Shown here one piece after another: positions 49,221 to 57,548 of a stretch of DNA of 64,000 bases (positions within the stretch are counted from its first letter, which is position 1; every line of letters begins with the position of its first letter). Location of the stretch: NCBI RefSeq assembly GCF_023347535.1, contig NZ_CP094473.1, forward strand, positions 186,001 to 250,000, in the 5' to 3' direction. This DNA comes from Faecalibacterium sp. HTF-F. GTDB taxonomy: Bacteria > Bacillota > Clostridia > Oscillospirales > Ruminococcaceae. The translations under genes and the position numbers were made by a program. The notes below the pieces were generated by a model. That model had not been told where the DNA came from. It searched no databases and was given only the letters and a program-made list of their open reading frames with translations.

Positions 49221-49547
49221 TTAGGAGCCAAAGATGATCAGTGCATTGGGAACCAGACCGATGATGCTCGCACAGGATGCAGCAAACCAGAAGCTGCATC
49301 CTGCATCGTGGATGGTGTTCAGAGAGCTCTTTTCAGCGTGGACGACCAGAGCGTTCATGCCGTTCTCCACCCAGTTGGAGTTGATGTTTGCCTTGCGGTA
49401 ATCGTGGATGGTGGAAACGGCCTTATACCAGCCGTACAGCGGGAACCAGGCCATGACGGCCTGCACAACGCCTACGCCGCCCTCGGTGTAGGTCATCTCA
49501 TCGCAGGAAAGAATATTGTAATTTGCGGGGAGAGTGATGCTGTTCAT
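49221..49547 (-). CDS. MAM-like double-glycine-leader peptide 1
   Basis: This 108-residue protein begins with a bacteriocin-type leader (LPANYNILSCDEMTYTEGG; Gly-Gly at residues 23-24), the processing signal of peptidase-containing ABC transporters. The leader closely resembles that of the Faecalibacterium MAM protein (PANYSVI.ENEMTY.NGG). The mature part (about 84 residues) is hydrophobic with YGWYKAVSTIHDYRKAN and a C-terminal hydrophobic helix. It is a paralogue of the next gene. No transporter or immunity gene is adjacent. AAGGAGG lies before the start. It could be a bacteriocin-like or MAM-type secreted peptide. Confidence 0.75.
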   Translation of the reverse strand: MNSITLPANYNILSCDEMTYTEGGVGVVQAVMAWFPLYGWYKAVSTIHDYRKANINSNWVENGMNALVVHAEKSSLNTIHDAGCSFWFAASCASIIGLVPNALIIFGS

Positions 49548-49577
49548 AAAAACAACCTCCTTGGAGGAATATCAATA

Positions 49578-49622
49578 ATAAAAGCGGCGGCTCTTCTGTT
49601 TGAAGAGCCGCCGCAAAAAAGC
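49578..49622 (-). terminator. Terminator of MAM-like gene 2
   Basis: GCGGCGGCTCTTC pairs with GAAGAGCCGCCGC; on the minus strand TTTTATTATT follows. It lies between the two MAM-like genes and shares the GCGGCGGC stem base with the terminators at 48430 and 49152. Confidence 0.85.
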
Positions 49623-49658
49623 CCTTTGGTTTACTCGTGCGCTATGCGGTAAGGTGGG

Positions 49659-49991
49659 TCAAAGCAGGACGACCGCTGCGTTGATAATCAGGCCGACACC
49701 GGTCATACTGGTGCTGATGAACCAAGCAGTGCACGCGATGTCGCGGATTGCATTGGGCACGCTCTTCTCCATATCCTTGCCCAGATCATCGAGACCGGTA
49801 TCCAACCAGGTATTCGGATTAGCCTTGCGGTAGTTACGAGCTGCAGACAGACCCTTGATCCAGCCGTAGGGTCCGATGAACCAGCACAGCAGTGCTTCGG
49901 TCATAGTAGCATCAGCGCCACCCTCGGTATAGGTCATCTCGTCATAAGACAGAACGTTGTAGGAAGCAGGCATCATGATCTTGTTTTCCAT
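49659..49991 (-). CDS. MAM-like double-glycine-leader peptide 2
   Basis: This 110-residue protein starts MENKIMMPASYNVLSYDEMTYTEGG-like, with the double glycine at about residues 24-25. The MMPA.Y.V...EMTY..GG pattern is that of Faecalibacterium MAM. The mature part aligns with the 49221-49547 product (GW.K..S...YRKAN, EKS..N.I.D). Predicted amphipathic/hydrophobic helices follow. AAGGAGTGTT precedes the ATG at 49991; an upstream start at 50021 lacks a ribosome binding site. Own terminator at 49578-49622, so each copy is a separate unit. Confidence 0.75.
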   Translation of the reverse strand: MENKIMMPASYNVLSYDEMTYTEGGADATMTEALLCWFIGPYGWIKGLSAARNYRKANPNTWLDTGLDDLGKDMEKSVPNAIRDIACTAWFISTSMTGVGLIINAAVVLL

Positions 49992-50198
49992 AATAACACT
50001 CCTTTGAATCAAAGCTACCAAAACGACACATGTCTGAGCCGTTCACACCAAAGTAACCCGCATTGCAGAGACTTCTCTCTACACCGCGATTATACAACAG
50101 CCGTCACCTTTTTTCAAGAGGAAAATAAGCAGTCTGCGCAAAAACTGGAGAGACTTCCGAAAAGAACTGGAAAAATTTGTGGAAAAGCACTGCAATAA

Positions 50199-50251
50199 AA
50201 TACACCCCTCTGCAAACCGCGCTGGGCGGTCGGCAGAGGGGTGTGTTCCTG
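50199..50251 (-). terminator. Terminator of the MBOAT-DHHW operon
   Basis: ACACCCCTCTGC pairs with GCAGAGGGGTGT; on the minus strand ATTTTATT follows. It lies just after the stop at 50269. The rest of 49992-50198 holds the upstream region of MAM-like gene 2 and nothing else distinct. Confidence 0.8.
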
Positions 50252-50268
50252 TGCGGGAGAAGGCGGGT

Positions 50269-51441
50269 TTACCCCGCTACTCCGGCACGGTAGAGGTACG
50301 GGTCGCTCTTGAAGCTGTCAAAGCTGTACAGCACCAAAATCTGGTCGTAGCCGTTGTCGGCGATCAGCTGATCCAGCCCGTAGTTGTAGTTGCGGAAGTC
50401 CACCACGTCGATCTCGGCATAGTTTGCGGTCAGGTAGGGCGCAAAGCAGTTGGCGTAGCTGTCCTTGATGACCAGAATGCGTCCGGTGCCGCTGCCCTCG
50501 ATGCGGCTCAGGCCGTTGTTGCCGTGCAGGAACATGGCGTATTTGTCGTACACATTCAGCTTGTCGGTGTCGTACAGACCGGTGGTCTGGCCGTCCGTCG
50601 GCTGGCCTGCCGCCGTCACATTCCAGATGGTCAGGGTGTTCGGCAGGTCGTAGTAGGTGATGGTATCCGGCACTGCATTCCATGTGCGGGCCTTGGAGTA
50701 GTGGGTGCCGTAGAAGTTTTCGGCCGTCAGAGCGGTGTGCGCGGCGGGGTCGAAGGGGGTCAGGCCCAGCGCACCGCAGAGCTGCTGGTAGGCGTAGTAT
50801 GCGCCAAGGCTCGTCCAATGGTGGTCGGTGCGGTAGTAGATATATTCGTCCTTGTGCTCGGCAAGGGTCTGCCGCACGTCCACAAAGCGGCCGCCTGCCG
50901 CCTGCACGGCGGCAGAGAGCTGGTCAAGGTAGGCATCCTCGTCCAGAAGCGGCGCATTTGCTGGCACTTTCTCCGGATAGATCACCGATGCCGCCGGTGC
51001 CAGCAGAACATTCACCTTACCCGGGTACCGCTGACACAGCGCTTCCACGGCGGCGGTGTTTTTGGGCAGGGTGCGGTTCTCGCTGTCCAGCAGGCCGAAG
51101 GTGCGGGGGAACATCATGTGCTCTTTGCCCAGCAGGATGCCGCCGCTCTGCTCCTTTTGCAGCAGGGTGGTCTCCACCACGCTCTGCAAGCTGATCCAGT
51201 TATCGCGGCCGAACACCTGATCCTTCACGTATTTGGTGTAGGCGGTAAAATAGCTGTTCAGCCCCTTGGCAGAAAGCTGGGTCAGCGCCGGGCGCTGGCT
51301 GAGGGTGGTGTTCTCCATTTCGCTGTAGGCACGGTCCGGTGTAATAAGGTCCAGTGCGAACAGACCAATAAAGAACAGGCTGAACACCACCAGCACCGGG
51401 TAGTGCAGGAGCGAAGAAGATCGTTTGGAATGCTTGTCCAT
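50269..51441 (-). CDS. DHHW-motif protein (AlgX/DltD-like SGNH hydrolase-fold partner of MBOAT)
   Basis: This 390-residue protein has one N-terminal membrane helix (about 14-34, LHYPVLVVFSLFFIGLFALDL) and an extracellular domain with the name-giving YYRTDHHWTSLGAYYAY, a GKEHMMF segment and VIKDSYANCFAPYL (the SGNH-type Ser). It lies 12 bases after the MBOAT gene; in alginate-type systems such pairs transfer acetyl groups to a secreted polysaccharide. ATG 51441 is eight bases from GGAGG; a GTG at 51447 is too close. Confidence 0.88.
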   Translation of the reverse strand: MDKHSKRSSSLLHYPVLVVFSLFFIGLFALDLITPDRAYSEMENTTLSQRPALTQLSAKGLNSYFTAYTKYVKDQVFGRDNWISLQSVVETTLLQKEQSGGILLGKEHMMFPRTFGLLDSENRTLPKNTAAVEALCQRYPGKVNVLLAPAASVIYPEKVPANAPLLDEDAYLDQLSAAVQAAGGRFVDVRQTLAEHKDEYIYYRTDHHWTSLGAYYAYQQLCGALGLTPFDPAAHTALTAENFYGTHYSKARTWNAVPDTITYYDLPNTLTIWNVTAAGQPTDGQTTGLYDTDKLNVYDKYAMFLHGNNGLSRIEGSGTGRILVIKDSYANCFAPYLTANYAEIDVVDFRNYNYGLDQLIADNGYDQILVLYSFDSFKSDPYLYRAGVAG

Positions 51442-51453
51442 CTTCACGCCTCC

Positions 51454-52872
51454 TTAAAAGTTAAAGTAGAGGAACGGGCTGTTGGTGCTGCCCACCACGT
51501 AGGCGGTGGAGATCACCAGCAAGGTTAGGATGGCGGCACAGCGGGTGACCACGTTCCTGCGCAGCACATCCCAGAGCTTTTCAATGAGCGGGGTGCAGCA
51601 CACCACGCTCACCGCCAGCAGCACACCGTAGTTGCGCAGGAAATACAGCGGAGATACGCCGCCGGAGGGGATGAACAGCTTCTGGAACAGCAGGCCGAAG
51701 CTTACGCCCGTGTCGTTGCCCACGAACATGGCCCAGCCCACCACCACGAGGAACAGGGTGTAGATGTGGGGCCAGACTTTACCCTTTTGCAGGTGGGGCA
51801 GCAAAAACAGCTTTTCTGCCGCCAGCAGTACAAAGTAGTACAGGCCCCAGCAGATGAAGTTCCAGTTCGCGCCGTGCCAGATGCCGGTGAGCAGCTCCAC
51901 CACGAACAGGTTGAAGATCTGGCGCTTCAGGCCCTTGCGGTTGCCGCCCAGCGGGATATATACATACTCCCGGAACCAGCCGGACAGGGTCATGTGCCAG
52001 CGCCGCCAGAACTCGGTGATGGATGCGGAGATATACGGGTAATTGAAGTTCGCGGGGAAATCGAAGCCCAGCATCTTGCCCATGCCGATGCCCATCATGG
52101 AGTAGCCGGAAAAGTCAAAATAGAGCTGCAGGCTGTAGGCGATGATGCCCAGCCACACCAGCGGGGTGGAGGCGTTGGCAAGGCCCACAAAGGTGGTGGA
52201 GGGGCTGTCTGCCACCCCGATGATGTCGGTCCACAAAGCACCGATGGCGTCCGCCAGCAGCACCTTTTTGGCAAGGCCGAAGGTGAACAGGGTCATGCCC
52301 TCTTCGATCTGCTGCAGGCTGTAGCGGTGCCGGTATACGTGCAGCTGGCTGGAAACATCGCGGTACTTGACGATGGGGCCCGCGATGAGCTGCGGAAACA
52401 TGACCACATAGGCACCGAAGTCGATGATATTGCGCTCCGCCTTCACATCCCGGCGGTAGACGTCGATGGAGTAGGACAGAGTCTGGAAGGTGTAGAAGCT
52501 GATGCCCAGCGGCAGGGTGCCGATGCCCTGGATCTCGGCAAAGCCGGTGCCCAGCAGGGCATTGACGCTGCGCAGAACGAAGTTTGCGTATTTGAAATAG
52601 AACAGCATCCCAAGGCTGCCGATCAGGGCGGCAAGCAGGAACGCTCTGCGAAGGGCCGGGCGCTGGTCAAAATGCTCGATGGCAAGGCCGCTGATATAGT
52701 TGATCAGGATCAGGGCCACCATCACCGGGAAGAAGCGTACCTCGCCCCAGCAGTAGAACACCAGACTGCACAAAAACAGCACGGTATTCTTGAGCTTCGG
52801 GGGTGCAAGGTAGTACAGCGCCAGCGTGATGGGCAGAAAGCGGAACAGGAAGATTATGGTGCTGAAAACCAA
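51454..52872 (-). CDS. MBOAT-family membrane O-acyltransferase (AlgI-like)
   Basis: This 472-residue polytopic protein belongs to the membrane-bound O-acyltransferase family. Recognisable parts are VFSTIIFLFRFLPITLALYYLAP at the start, LGISFYTFQTLSYSIDVYR, YFDFSGYSMMGIGMGKMLGFDFPANFNYPY, and the catalytic-His region LLTGIWHGANWNFICWG. The start is TTG 52872, with AAGGAGG eight bases upstream, giving the family's usual MVFS start; the longer frame upstream is not typical. With the DHHW protein it should O-acylate a cell-envelope polymer. Confidence 0.93.
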   Translation of the reverse strand: MVFSTIIFLFRFLPITLALYYLAPPKLKNTVLFLCSLVFYCWGEVRFFPVMVALILINYISGLAIEHFDQRPALRRAFLLAALIGSLGMLFYFKYANFVLRSVNALLGTGFAEIQGIGTLPLGISFYTFQTLSYSIDVYRRDVKAERNIIDFGAYVVMFPQLIAGPIVKYRDVSSQLHVYRHRYSLQQIEEGMTLFTFGLAKKVLLADAIGALWTDIIGVADSPSTTFVGLANASTPLVWLGIIAYSLQLYFDFSGYSMMGIGMGKMLGFDFPANFNYPYISASITEFWRRWHMTLSGWFREYVYIPLGGNRKGLKRQIFNLFVVELLTGIWHGANWNFICWGLYYFVLLAAEKLFLLPHLQKGKVWPHIYTLFLVVVGWAMFVGNDTGVSFGLLFQKLFIPSGGVSPLYFLRNYGVLLAVSVVCCTPLIEKLWDVLRRNVVTRCAAILTLLVISTAYVVGSTNSPFLYFNF

Positions 52873-52960
52873 GGCGTCAGCCTCCTTTTTACACGGAATT
52901 ACAGATTCAGTATTCCCCCAAGGGGGAGCCATCCCGGGTAAGGGAGGGCTTTCTACCGAA

Positions 52961-52993
52961 AAAAGCCGATGCCGCAAATGGCACCGGCTTCGG
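52961..52993 (-). terminator. Terminator of the DUF4358 lipoprotein gene
   Basis: GCCGGTGCC-ATTTGC-GGCATCGGC on the minus strand is followed by TTTTTT, 12 bases after the stop at 53005. Confidence 0.85.
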
Positions 52994-53004
52994 GTGGTTC
53001 GGGT

Positions 53005-53580
53005 TTATGCCAGAGCGCTGTCCACGGCGCTGTCCAGATCAGCGGTGCACTCGTTGGATGCGATCACCATGACCACGGTGTTGTCCTTGAAGGCGATGAC
53101 GGCGTTCTCCACGTTGTCCTGTGCCTGCGCGAACTCGGCATAGTTGCCGTAGAAGGCCACCTGATCCTGCTGGTAGGCAGCCAGCTGGTTTGCCACATCC
53201 TCGGCCTTGCCGTCGGCGGCTTCCACCACCAACACCAGACCGGCGTCGCCGTTGTCGTTGCTCTTGACGCCCTTGTAGCTTACCACGTCCTCAGCCTTCA
53301 GGCCGAAGTCGTACTCAATGTTCATGGCTGCGATCTCGAACTGGTTGGAAATGGGGTCCTGCTCCAGCAGGGTACTGTAGATGCCGTCCAGTGTATCGGT
53401 GCCGTTTTCCGCATTGTCCACCACAGAGGACACAGCGGCGCTGGAAGCGGGAGATTCCGCCGCAGCGGTGGAAACGGAGGACGGCGCAGCGGAAGAGCTG
53501 CTGCCGCCGCAGCCGGTCAGTGCAGCTGCAGCCAGCGCACCGGTGAGGGTGATTGCAATGATTTTTGTGCGATTTATCAT
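53005..53580 (-). CDS. DUF4358 lipoprotein
   Basis: This 191-residue protein has a lipoprotein signal (MINRTKIIAITLTGALAAAALTGC), a Ser/Ala-rich linker (about 25-58) and a DUF4358 domain (LEQDPISNQFEIAAMNIEYDFGLKAEDVVSYKGVK, then NVENAVIAFKDNTVVMVIASN). This family is common in clostridia and of unknown function; it is surface-exposed. The start at 53580 has AGAAGGA upstream. It is probably monocistronic. Confidence 0.8.
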   Translation of the reverse strand: MINRTKIIAITLTGALAAAALTGCGGSSSSAAPSSVSTAAAESPASSAAVSSVVDNAENGTDTLDGIYSTLLEQDPISNQFEIAAMNIEYDFGLKAEDVVSYKGVKSNDNGDAGLVLVVEAADGKAEDVANQLAAYQQDQVAFYGNYAEFAQAQDNVENAVIAFKDNTVVMVIASNECTADLDSAVDSALA

Positions 53581-53710
53581 AAAATATTCCTTCTTTTGTT
53601 CAAAACATTCTCGCAGCTGCCCAAAGCGGTCCTGCATCAGGGCAGACTATTGTTATCTTACCATAACCGCGTGCAAAATGCAACGCGCAGACCACCAGTT
53701 TTACGGATTT

Positions 53711-54565
53711 TTAACCGGCCGTGTTTTTCCCTGCGGCCAGCTTCTGCAGCAGGGCAACGGCGTCCTCAAGGCACAGGCCGCTCTGCTGGATGAGAGCCGC
53801 ATTCTCCGGCCCTACATAGCGCCAGTGCCACGGCTCATAGGTGATCTCGGTGACGGCTTCGGCGTCCTTGGGATACCGCAGGATGAAGCCGTACTCCACG
53901 GCGTGGGCCTTCAGCCATCGGAAGGCCGCCGTCTTTTCAAAGCCCGTGTCAAGGCCGGTGTACTCCGGGCTGTTCAGGTCGGCGGCAAGGCCGCAGTTGT
54001 GCTCGGAGTAGCCCGGAGGGTTCACGATGGAAGCGGCCTTCTGCAGGGCCTCGGCCCGGCTCAGCCCCTTGTCCAGATAATACTGGGTCTTTTTGTTGTA
54101 GAGCCCTTCCTGATACTTCACGCTGCGGTAGCCGCTCTGCATCCAGATGGTCACGCCCTCTTTGGCGGCAGCGGCCTGCATGGCAAGAAAGGCGTCGGCG
54201 GCTTCGGTCTGCAGGGTCTTATTGACGGCGGTGGCCGAACCGCATTCTCTGGTGGTAAAGGTGTAGTCCTCCGGCATCTTGTTGGTATGGTTCACCAGCA
54301 CCATGCGGGGGTCGTCCAGCATGGCCTGCGCCTGCTGAGCGGAGAGCAGGCCGGGCTCTTCCTCCGCAGCCGAAGCCGCACTGGAAGCAGGAGCAGCTTC
54401 GGCTGCGGTACTGCTGACGGAAGCCGCCGATGCACTGGGAACGGCGGCATGACGGCTGAGAAGAAAAGAGACTCCGCCCGCAGCCGCGCAGGCCGCAAGG
54501 GTGAAAGCAAACAAACGGCGCGCAGCCGGGCGCAGAGGATGGCGGTGATGGGGAGTCGGATGCAT
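53711..54565 (-). CDS. M15B (VanY-like) D-alanyl-D-alanine carboxypeptidase
   Basis: This 284-residue exported protein has one membrane helix (about 20-37) and a Ser/Ala-rich stalk to about residue 72. The peptidase domain has SGYRSVKYQEGLYN, the metal motif SEHNCGLAADL (SxHxxGxAxD) and EPWHWRYVG with the last His ligand. It trims D-Ala from peptidoglycan stem peptides. AGGAGG precedes the ATG. It is divergent from spoVAC. No van regulator is near, so resistance is not implied. Confidence 0.92.
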   Translation of the reverse strand: MHPTPHHRHPLRPAARRLFAFTLAACAAAGGVSFLLSRHAAVPSASAASVSSTAAEAAPASSAASAAEEEPGLLSAQQAQAMLDDPRMVLVNHTNKMPEDYTFTTRECGSATAVNKTLQTEAADAFLAMQAAAAKEGVTIWMQSGYRSVKYQEGLYNKKTQYYLDKGLSRAEALQKAASIVNPPGYSEHNCGLAADLNSPEYTGLDTGFEKTAAFRWLKAHAVEYGFILRYPKDAEAVTEITYEPWHWRYVGPENAALIQQSGLCLEDAVALLQKLAAGKNTAG

Positions 54566-54649
54566 GGAAAGCCTCCTTTCCGGCGGGATTGTACCATTGT
54601 GTATAGAATGGGCATCTCATGGGCAGACTATGCCCGGAGGGAGCAGGAT

Positions 54650-55111
54650 ATGAAGATGACAGCACAGGAATATGCGCGCCGGGTGCGGCGTGTGGGGCCG
54701 CACTCACCTCTGGGAACAGACTGTCTGTGGGCCTTTTGCGTGGGCGGCGGCATCTGCCTGCTGGGCGAGATACTGCGCCAGCGGTATCTTGCCATGGGGA
54801 TGGAAGCCGACCTTGCCGGTACCCTGACCAGCTGCACGCTCATTGCCCTTTCGGCGGTGCTTACCACGCTGGGGTGGTATCAGAAGCTGGCGGCAAAGGC
54901 GGGGGCCGGGTCGCTGGTGCCCATCACAGGCTTTGCCAACGCAGTGGTCAGCGCAGCCATCGAGTTCAAGGCCGAGGGCCGGGTGCTGGGCACCGGGGCC
55001 AAGATGTTCACCATCGCCGGGCCGGTCATCGTATATGGTACGCTGGCGGCGGTGGTGTACGGCGCGGTGCTGTGGGTGCTGGACACGCTGGGGATGCCCG
55101 TCCTTTTATAA
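54650..55111 (+). CDS. spoVAC: Stage V sporulation protein AC
   Basis: This 153-residue membrane protein has the SpoVAC pattern: basic N-terminus (AQEYARRV), then several hydrophobic helices (LWAFCVGGGICLLGEIL, SCTLIALSAVLTTLGWYQKLA, AGSLVPITGFANAVVSAAIEFKAEG, MFTIAGPVIVYGTLAAVVYG). In Bacillus SpoVAC is a mechanosensitive channel for dipicolinic acid. CGGAGGGAG precedes the ATG. spoVAD and spoVAE follow, separated from this gene by a C-type repeat. Confidence 0.92.
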   Translation: MKMTAQEYARRVRRVGPHSPLGTDCLWAFCVGGGICLLGEILRQRYLAMGMEADLAGTLTSCTLIALSAVLTTLGWYQKLAAKAGAGSLVPITGFANAVVSAAIEFKAEGRVLGTGAKMFTIAGPVIVYGTLAAVVYGAVLWVLDTLGMPVLL

Positions 55112-55159
55112 AAACGAGTCAGCATGCCGACAAATTGCGGCGCACTGCTATTGTACCAT

Positions 55160-55272
55160 AAAATTCGCGTTTGTGAAGCGAAGCGGAACAATGAAAGCCC
55201 CAGTGGGGCTTTTAAGCGACCGAACGGTCTTGCGTCAGCAAGATGGAGGGGCCTTGCCCCGACAAGTTCCGC
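55160..55272 (+). repeat. C-type dispersed repeat, copy 2, between spoVAC and spoVAD
   Basis: Inverted relative to 39705-39811 and similar at about nine of ten positions; it contains AAAGCCCCAGTGGGGCTTT (hairpin) and GGAGGGGCCTTGCCCC. It splits the spoVA operon and might act as a terminator or processing site. Confidence 0.8.
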
Positions 55273-55302
55273 GTTTGTTGCCGGAAAGGAGAAATTTTGC
55301 CT

Positions 55303-56325
55303 ATGTCGATCCGGTGCGGGGACACCCTGCTGTTCCAGACGCCGCCGGTCATTGCTGCAGGGGCGGCAGTGGGCGGCAAAAAAGAGGGCGAAGGCCCGCT
55401 GGCTGCAGAGTTCGATGAACTGAGCGCAGACAACCGCTTTGGCCAGTCCAGCTGGGAAGCTGCGGAAACATACCTGCAGCTGCGTGCCGCGCGGCTCTGC
55501 CTGCAAAAGGCGGCGCTCCCGCAGGAAAAGGTGCAGCTTGCCCTTGCAGGGGACCTGCAGGCCCAGTGCACGGCGTCCAGCTACGCCATGCGGGAGCTGG
55601 GCGTGCCCTTTGCCGGGCTGTTCGGGGCCTGCAGCACCATGGCCGAGGGGCTGGCGCTGGGGGCTGCCTTGTGCGAGAGCGGTGCGGCCCGGGCGCTGCT
55701 GGCTATGGCGTCCAGCCACTTCTGCGCGGCAGAACGGCAGTTCCGCACGCCCCTGAGCTATGGGGCTGTGCGCACGCCTACGGCCCAGTGGACGGCCACC
55801 GCTGCCGGGTGCTGTCTTCTGCAGCCGCAGGGTGCGGGCGTGGGCATTGCAGCCGCCGCCTTTGGCCGGGTGCAGGATTATCAGGTAAAGGACATCAACA
55901 ACATGGGCGCCGCCATGGCTCCCGCAGCGGCTTCGACCCTGCTGCACTATTTCAAGGATACCAACACCGAGCCGCAGGAGTTCGACTGCATCTATACCGG
56001 CGACCTTGGACAGACCGGCAGTCAGCTGCTGCGGGAGCTGCTGGCCGCCGAGGGCCTGCTCGTCCGGAACCATGTGGACTGCGGATGCATCCTGTTTGAC
56101 CCGAACGAGCAGAGGGTGAAGAGCGGCGGCTCCGGCCCGGGCTGCTGCGCAGCGGTGCTGTGCGGGCATATCCTGCCGCGCCTGCGCCGGGGCAGCCAGA
56201 AACGAGTGCTGTTCGTAGCCACCGGAGCCCTGATGAGCCAGACGACCTTTTTGCAGAAGGAGAGCATCCCTGCAGTGGCTCATCTGGTGGAGCTGCGCGC
56301 CCCGCAGAAAGGAGACAGGACATGA
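55303..56325 (+). CDS. spoVAD: Stage V sporulation protein AD
   Basis: This 340-residue protein has the thiolase-like fold of SpoVAD, the dipicolinic-acid-binding soluble component of the SpoVA channel. Recognisable are FGACSTMAEGLALGAAL, ASSHFCAAERQFRTPLSYG, the C-terminal LGQTGSQLLRELL and GGSGPGCCAAVLCGHILP. AAAGGAG is 11 bases before the ATG at 55303. The stop overlaps the spoVAE start (ATGA). Confidence 0.95.
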   Translation: MSIRCGDTLLFQTPPVIAAGAAVGGKKEGEGPLAAEFDELSADNRFGQSSWEAAETYLQLRAARLCLQKAALPQEKVQLALAGDLQAQCTASSYAMRELGVPFAGLFGACSTMAEGLALGAALCESGAARALLAMASSHFCAAERQFRTPLSYGAVRTPTAQWTATAAGCCLLQPQGAGVGIAAAAFGRVQDYQVKDINNMGAAMAPAAASTLLHYFKDTNTEPQEFDCIYTGDLGQTGSQLLRELLAAEGLLVRNHVDCGCILFDPNEQRVKSGGSGPGCCAAVLCGHILPRLRRGSQKRVLFVATGALMSQTTFLQKESIPAVAHLVELRAPQKGDRT

Positions 56326-56678
56326 ATTATTTCTGGGCGTTCTGCGTGGGCGGGGCCATCTGCGCGGCGGGGCAGCTGCTCATCGACCTGACCGGCCTGA
56401 CCCCGGCCCGCATCCTGACCGGATACGTGGCGGCGGGCGTTGTCCTTTCCGCTATCGGGTGGTATGCCCCGCTGGCCGAGTTCGCAGGCTGCGGTGCCAC
56501 CGTGCCCCTGCTGGGCTTTGGGCATCTGCTGGCAAAGGGAGTCCGCACCGCTCTTGCCGAGGAGGGGGCCATGGGCATCCTCACCGGCGGGCTGACCGCT
56601 GCTGCGGCCGGCATCACCACCAGCCTTGTGTGCGGCGTGGTGTGCAGCTGGGCAGGGAAAAGCCATGACCAGAACTGA
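56322..56678 (+). CDS. spoVAE: Stage V sporulation protein AE
   Basis: This 118-residue protein has about four hydrophobic helices with the SpoVAE pattern YFWAFCVGGAICAAGQLLID, TPARILTGYVAAGVVLSAIGWYAPL, GATVPLLGFGHLLAKGV. It starts inside the spoVAD stop and so is translationally coupled. It completes the AC-AD-AE core found in clostridia. AAAGGAGACAG precedes the ATG. Confidence 0.93.
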   Translation: MNYFWAFCVGGAICAAGQLLIDLTGLTPARILTGYVAAGVVLSAIGWYAPLAEFAGCGATVPLLGFGHLLAKGVRTALAEEGAMGILTGGLTAAAAGITTSLVCGVVCSWAGKSHDQN

Positions 56679-56776
56679 AGAAGAAATACACCAGAACATC
56701 GTCACTTTGTCCGCCGCTCTTCGCCCTGTTTTTCCACCGCACTGCGGTAAACTGTGGAAAACAGGAGGTGATGTGC

Positions 56777-57052
56777 ATGAAGCACCGCTGGACCACCCTT
56801 TTGTGGGAGCTGTGGGCCGCGCAGGCTGTCTGTGCGGCGGCAGCACTGCCGCCGGGCAGCGGGTTCCATACATGCCCGGCTCTGGTGCTGCCGGGGCTTG
56901 CCCTTGCGGCGGCGGTGCCCACGGCATGGGCTGCGTGGGCGCTGTTTGCCGAGCCGCCCGATCCCCTGCCGCCGGAGCGGCTTCTGGGGCCGGTGTCGGA
57001 GTTCGATCTTGCCGCCCTGTGCGATCTGGAACAGCCTGCCGCCGTGCCGTAA
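56777..57052 (+). CDS. Small membrane protein downstream of spoVAE
   Basis: This protein of about 91 residues has two hydrophobic stretches (LLWELWAAQAVCAAAALP and ALVLPGLALAAAVPTAWAAWALF) and a short C-terminal soluble tail (PPERLLGPVSEFDLAALCDLE). AGGAGG lies nine bases before the chosen ATG at 56777; GTG 56768 and ATG 56771 are alternatives. Family not recognised. It lies 98 bases after spoVAE and may be in the same operon. Confidence 0.5.
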   Translation: MKHRWTTLLWELWAAQAVCAAAALPPGSGFHTCPALVLPGLALAAAVPTAWAAWALFAEPPDPLPPERLLGPVSEFDLAALCDLEQPAAVP

Positions 57053-57063
57053 AGCGGGCAAAA

Positions 57064-57104
57064 CAAAAACCCCTGTGCCGGAGATCCGGTACAGGGGTTT
57101 TGTT
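57064..57104. terminator. Bidirectional terminator between the small membrane protein gene and rpsT
   Basis: AAAACCCCTGT-GCCGG pairs with CCGGT-ACAGGGGTTTT; A and T tracts on both sides serve the convergent genes ending at 57052 and 57122. Confidence 0.9.
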
Positions 57105-57121
57105 CGTCAATCAGAAAGCAA

Positions 57122-57382
57122 TCAAGCGTTCTTGTTAGCACGCTTTGCCATACGGCTGATCTTGCGGCTGGCGGTGTTCTTCTTGATGACACCCTTAGCG
57201 CGAGCCTTGTCGATCGCGGAAACAGCAGCCAGGACGGTTGCGTCCTTGTCAGCGGCATTCGCATCGATGGCAGCGTCTGCCTTCTTGACGACTGTTTTCA
57301 GGTTGGTCTTAATGGCCTTGTTGTGAGCCTGCTCTGCAACAGCCTGCACGACACGGTCCTTCTGAGATTTGATGTTAGGCAT
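57122..57382 (-). CDS. rpsT: 30S ribosomal protein S20
   Basis: This 86-residue basic protein has the S20 pattern: MPNIKSQKDRV, RNKAIKTNLKT-like NKAIKTNLKTVVKKAD, DKARAKGVIKKNTASRKISRMAKR. It binds 16S rRNA early in 30S assembly. AAGGAGGTGG precedes the ATG at 57382; a GTG or ATG three codons upstream is less likely. rpsT divergent from gpr, with spoIIP after gpr, is a conserved Firmicute neighbourhood. Confidence 0.97.
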   Translation of the reverse strand: MPNIKSQKDRVVQAVAEQAHNKAIKTNLKTVVKKADAAIDANAADKDATVLAAVSAIDKARAKGVIKKNTASRKISRMAKRANKNA

Positions 57383-57548
57383 TCGTTCCACCTCCTTGGC
57401 TACCTATAACAGCGCACCTTATGATACCATATTTGTCGTATTAACGCAAGCGTTTTTTTGATTTTTGTTTAGAAAAGTTTGATTTTTGCCATACTTTCTG
57501 CGTACAGAGGGGGCATTTGGCCCCAAAACAGGCAGGAGGGGCGAGAAA

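Noticed and set aside
53711..54565. Vancomycin resistance determinant
   Set aside because: The protein is VanY-like (M15B), but there is no vanH/A/X or two-component system nearby; ordinary peptidoglycan trimming is more likely.
54650..55111. Long upstream extension of spoVAC from 53381
   Set aside because: The extension is antisense to the M15 peptidase and DUF4358 genes; the start at 54650 has a good ribosome binding site and matches SpoVAC.
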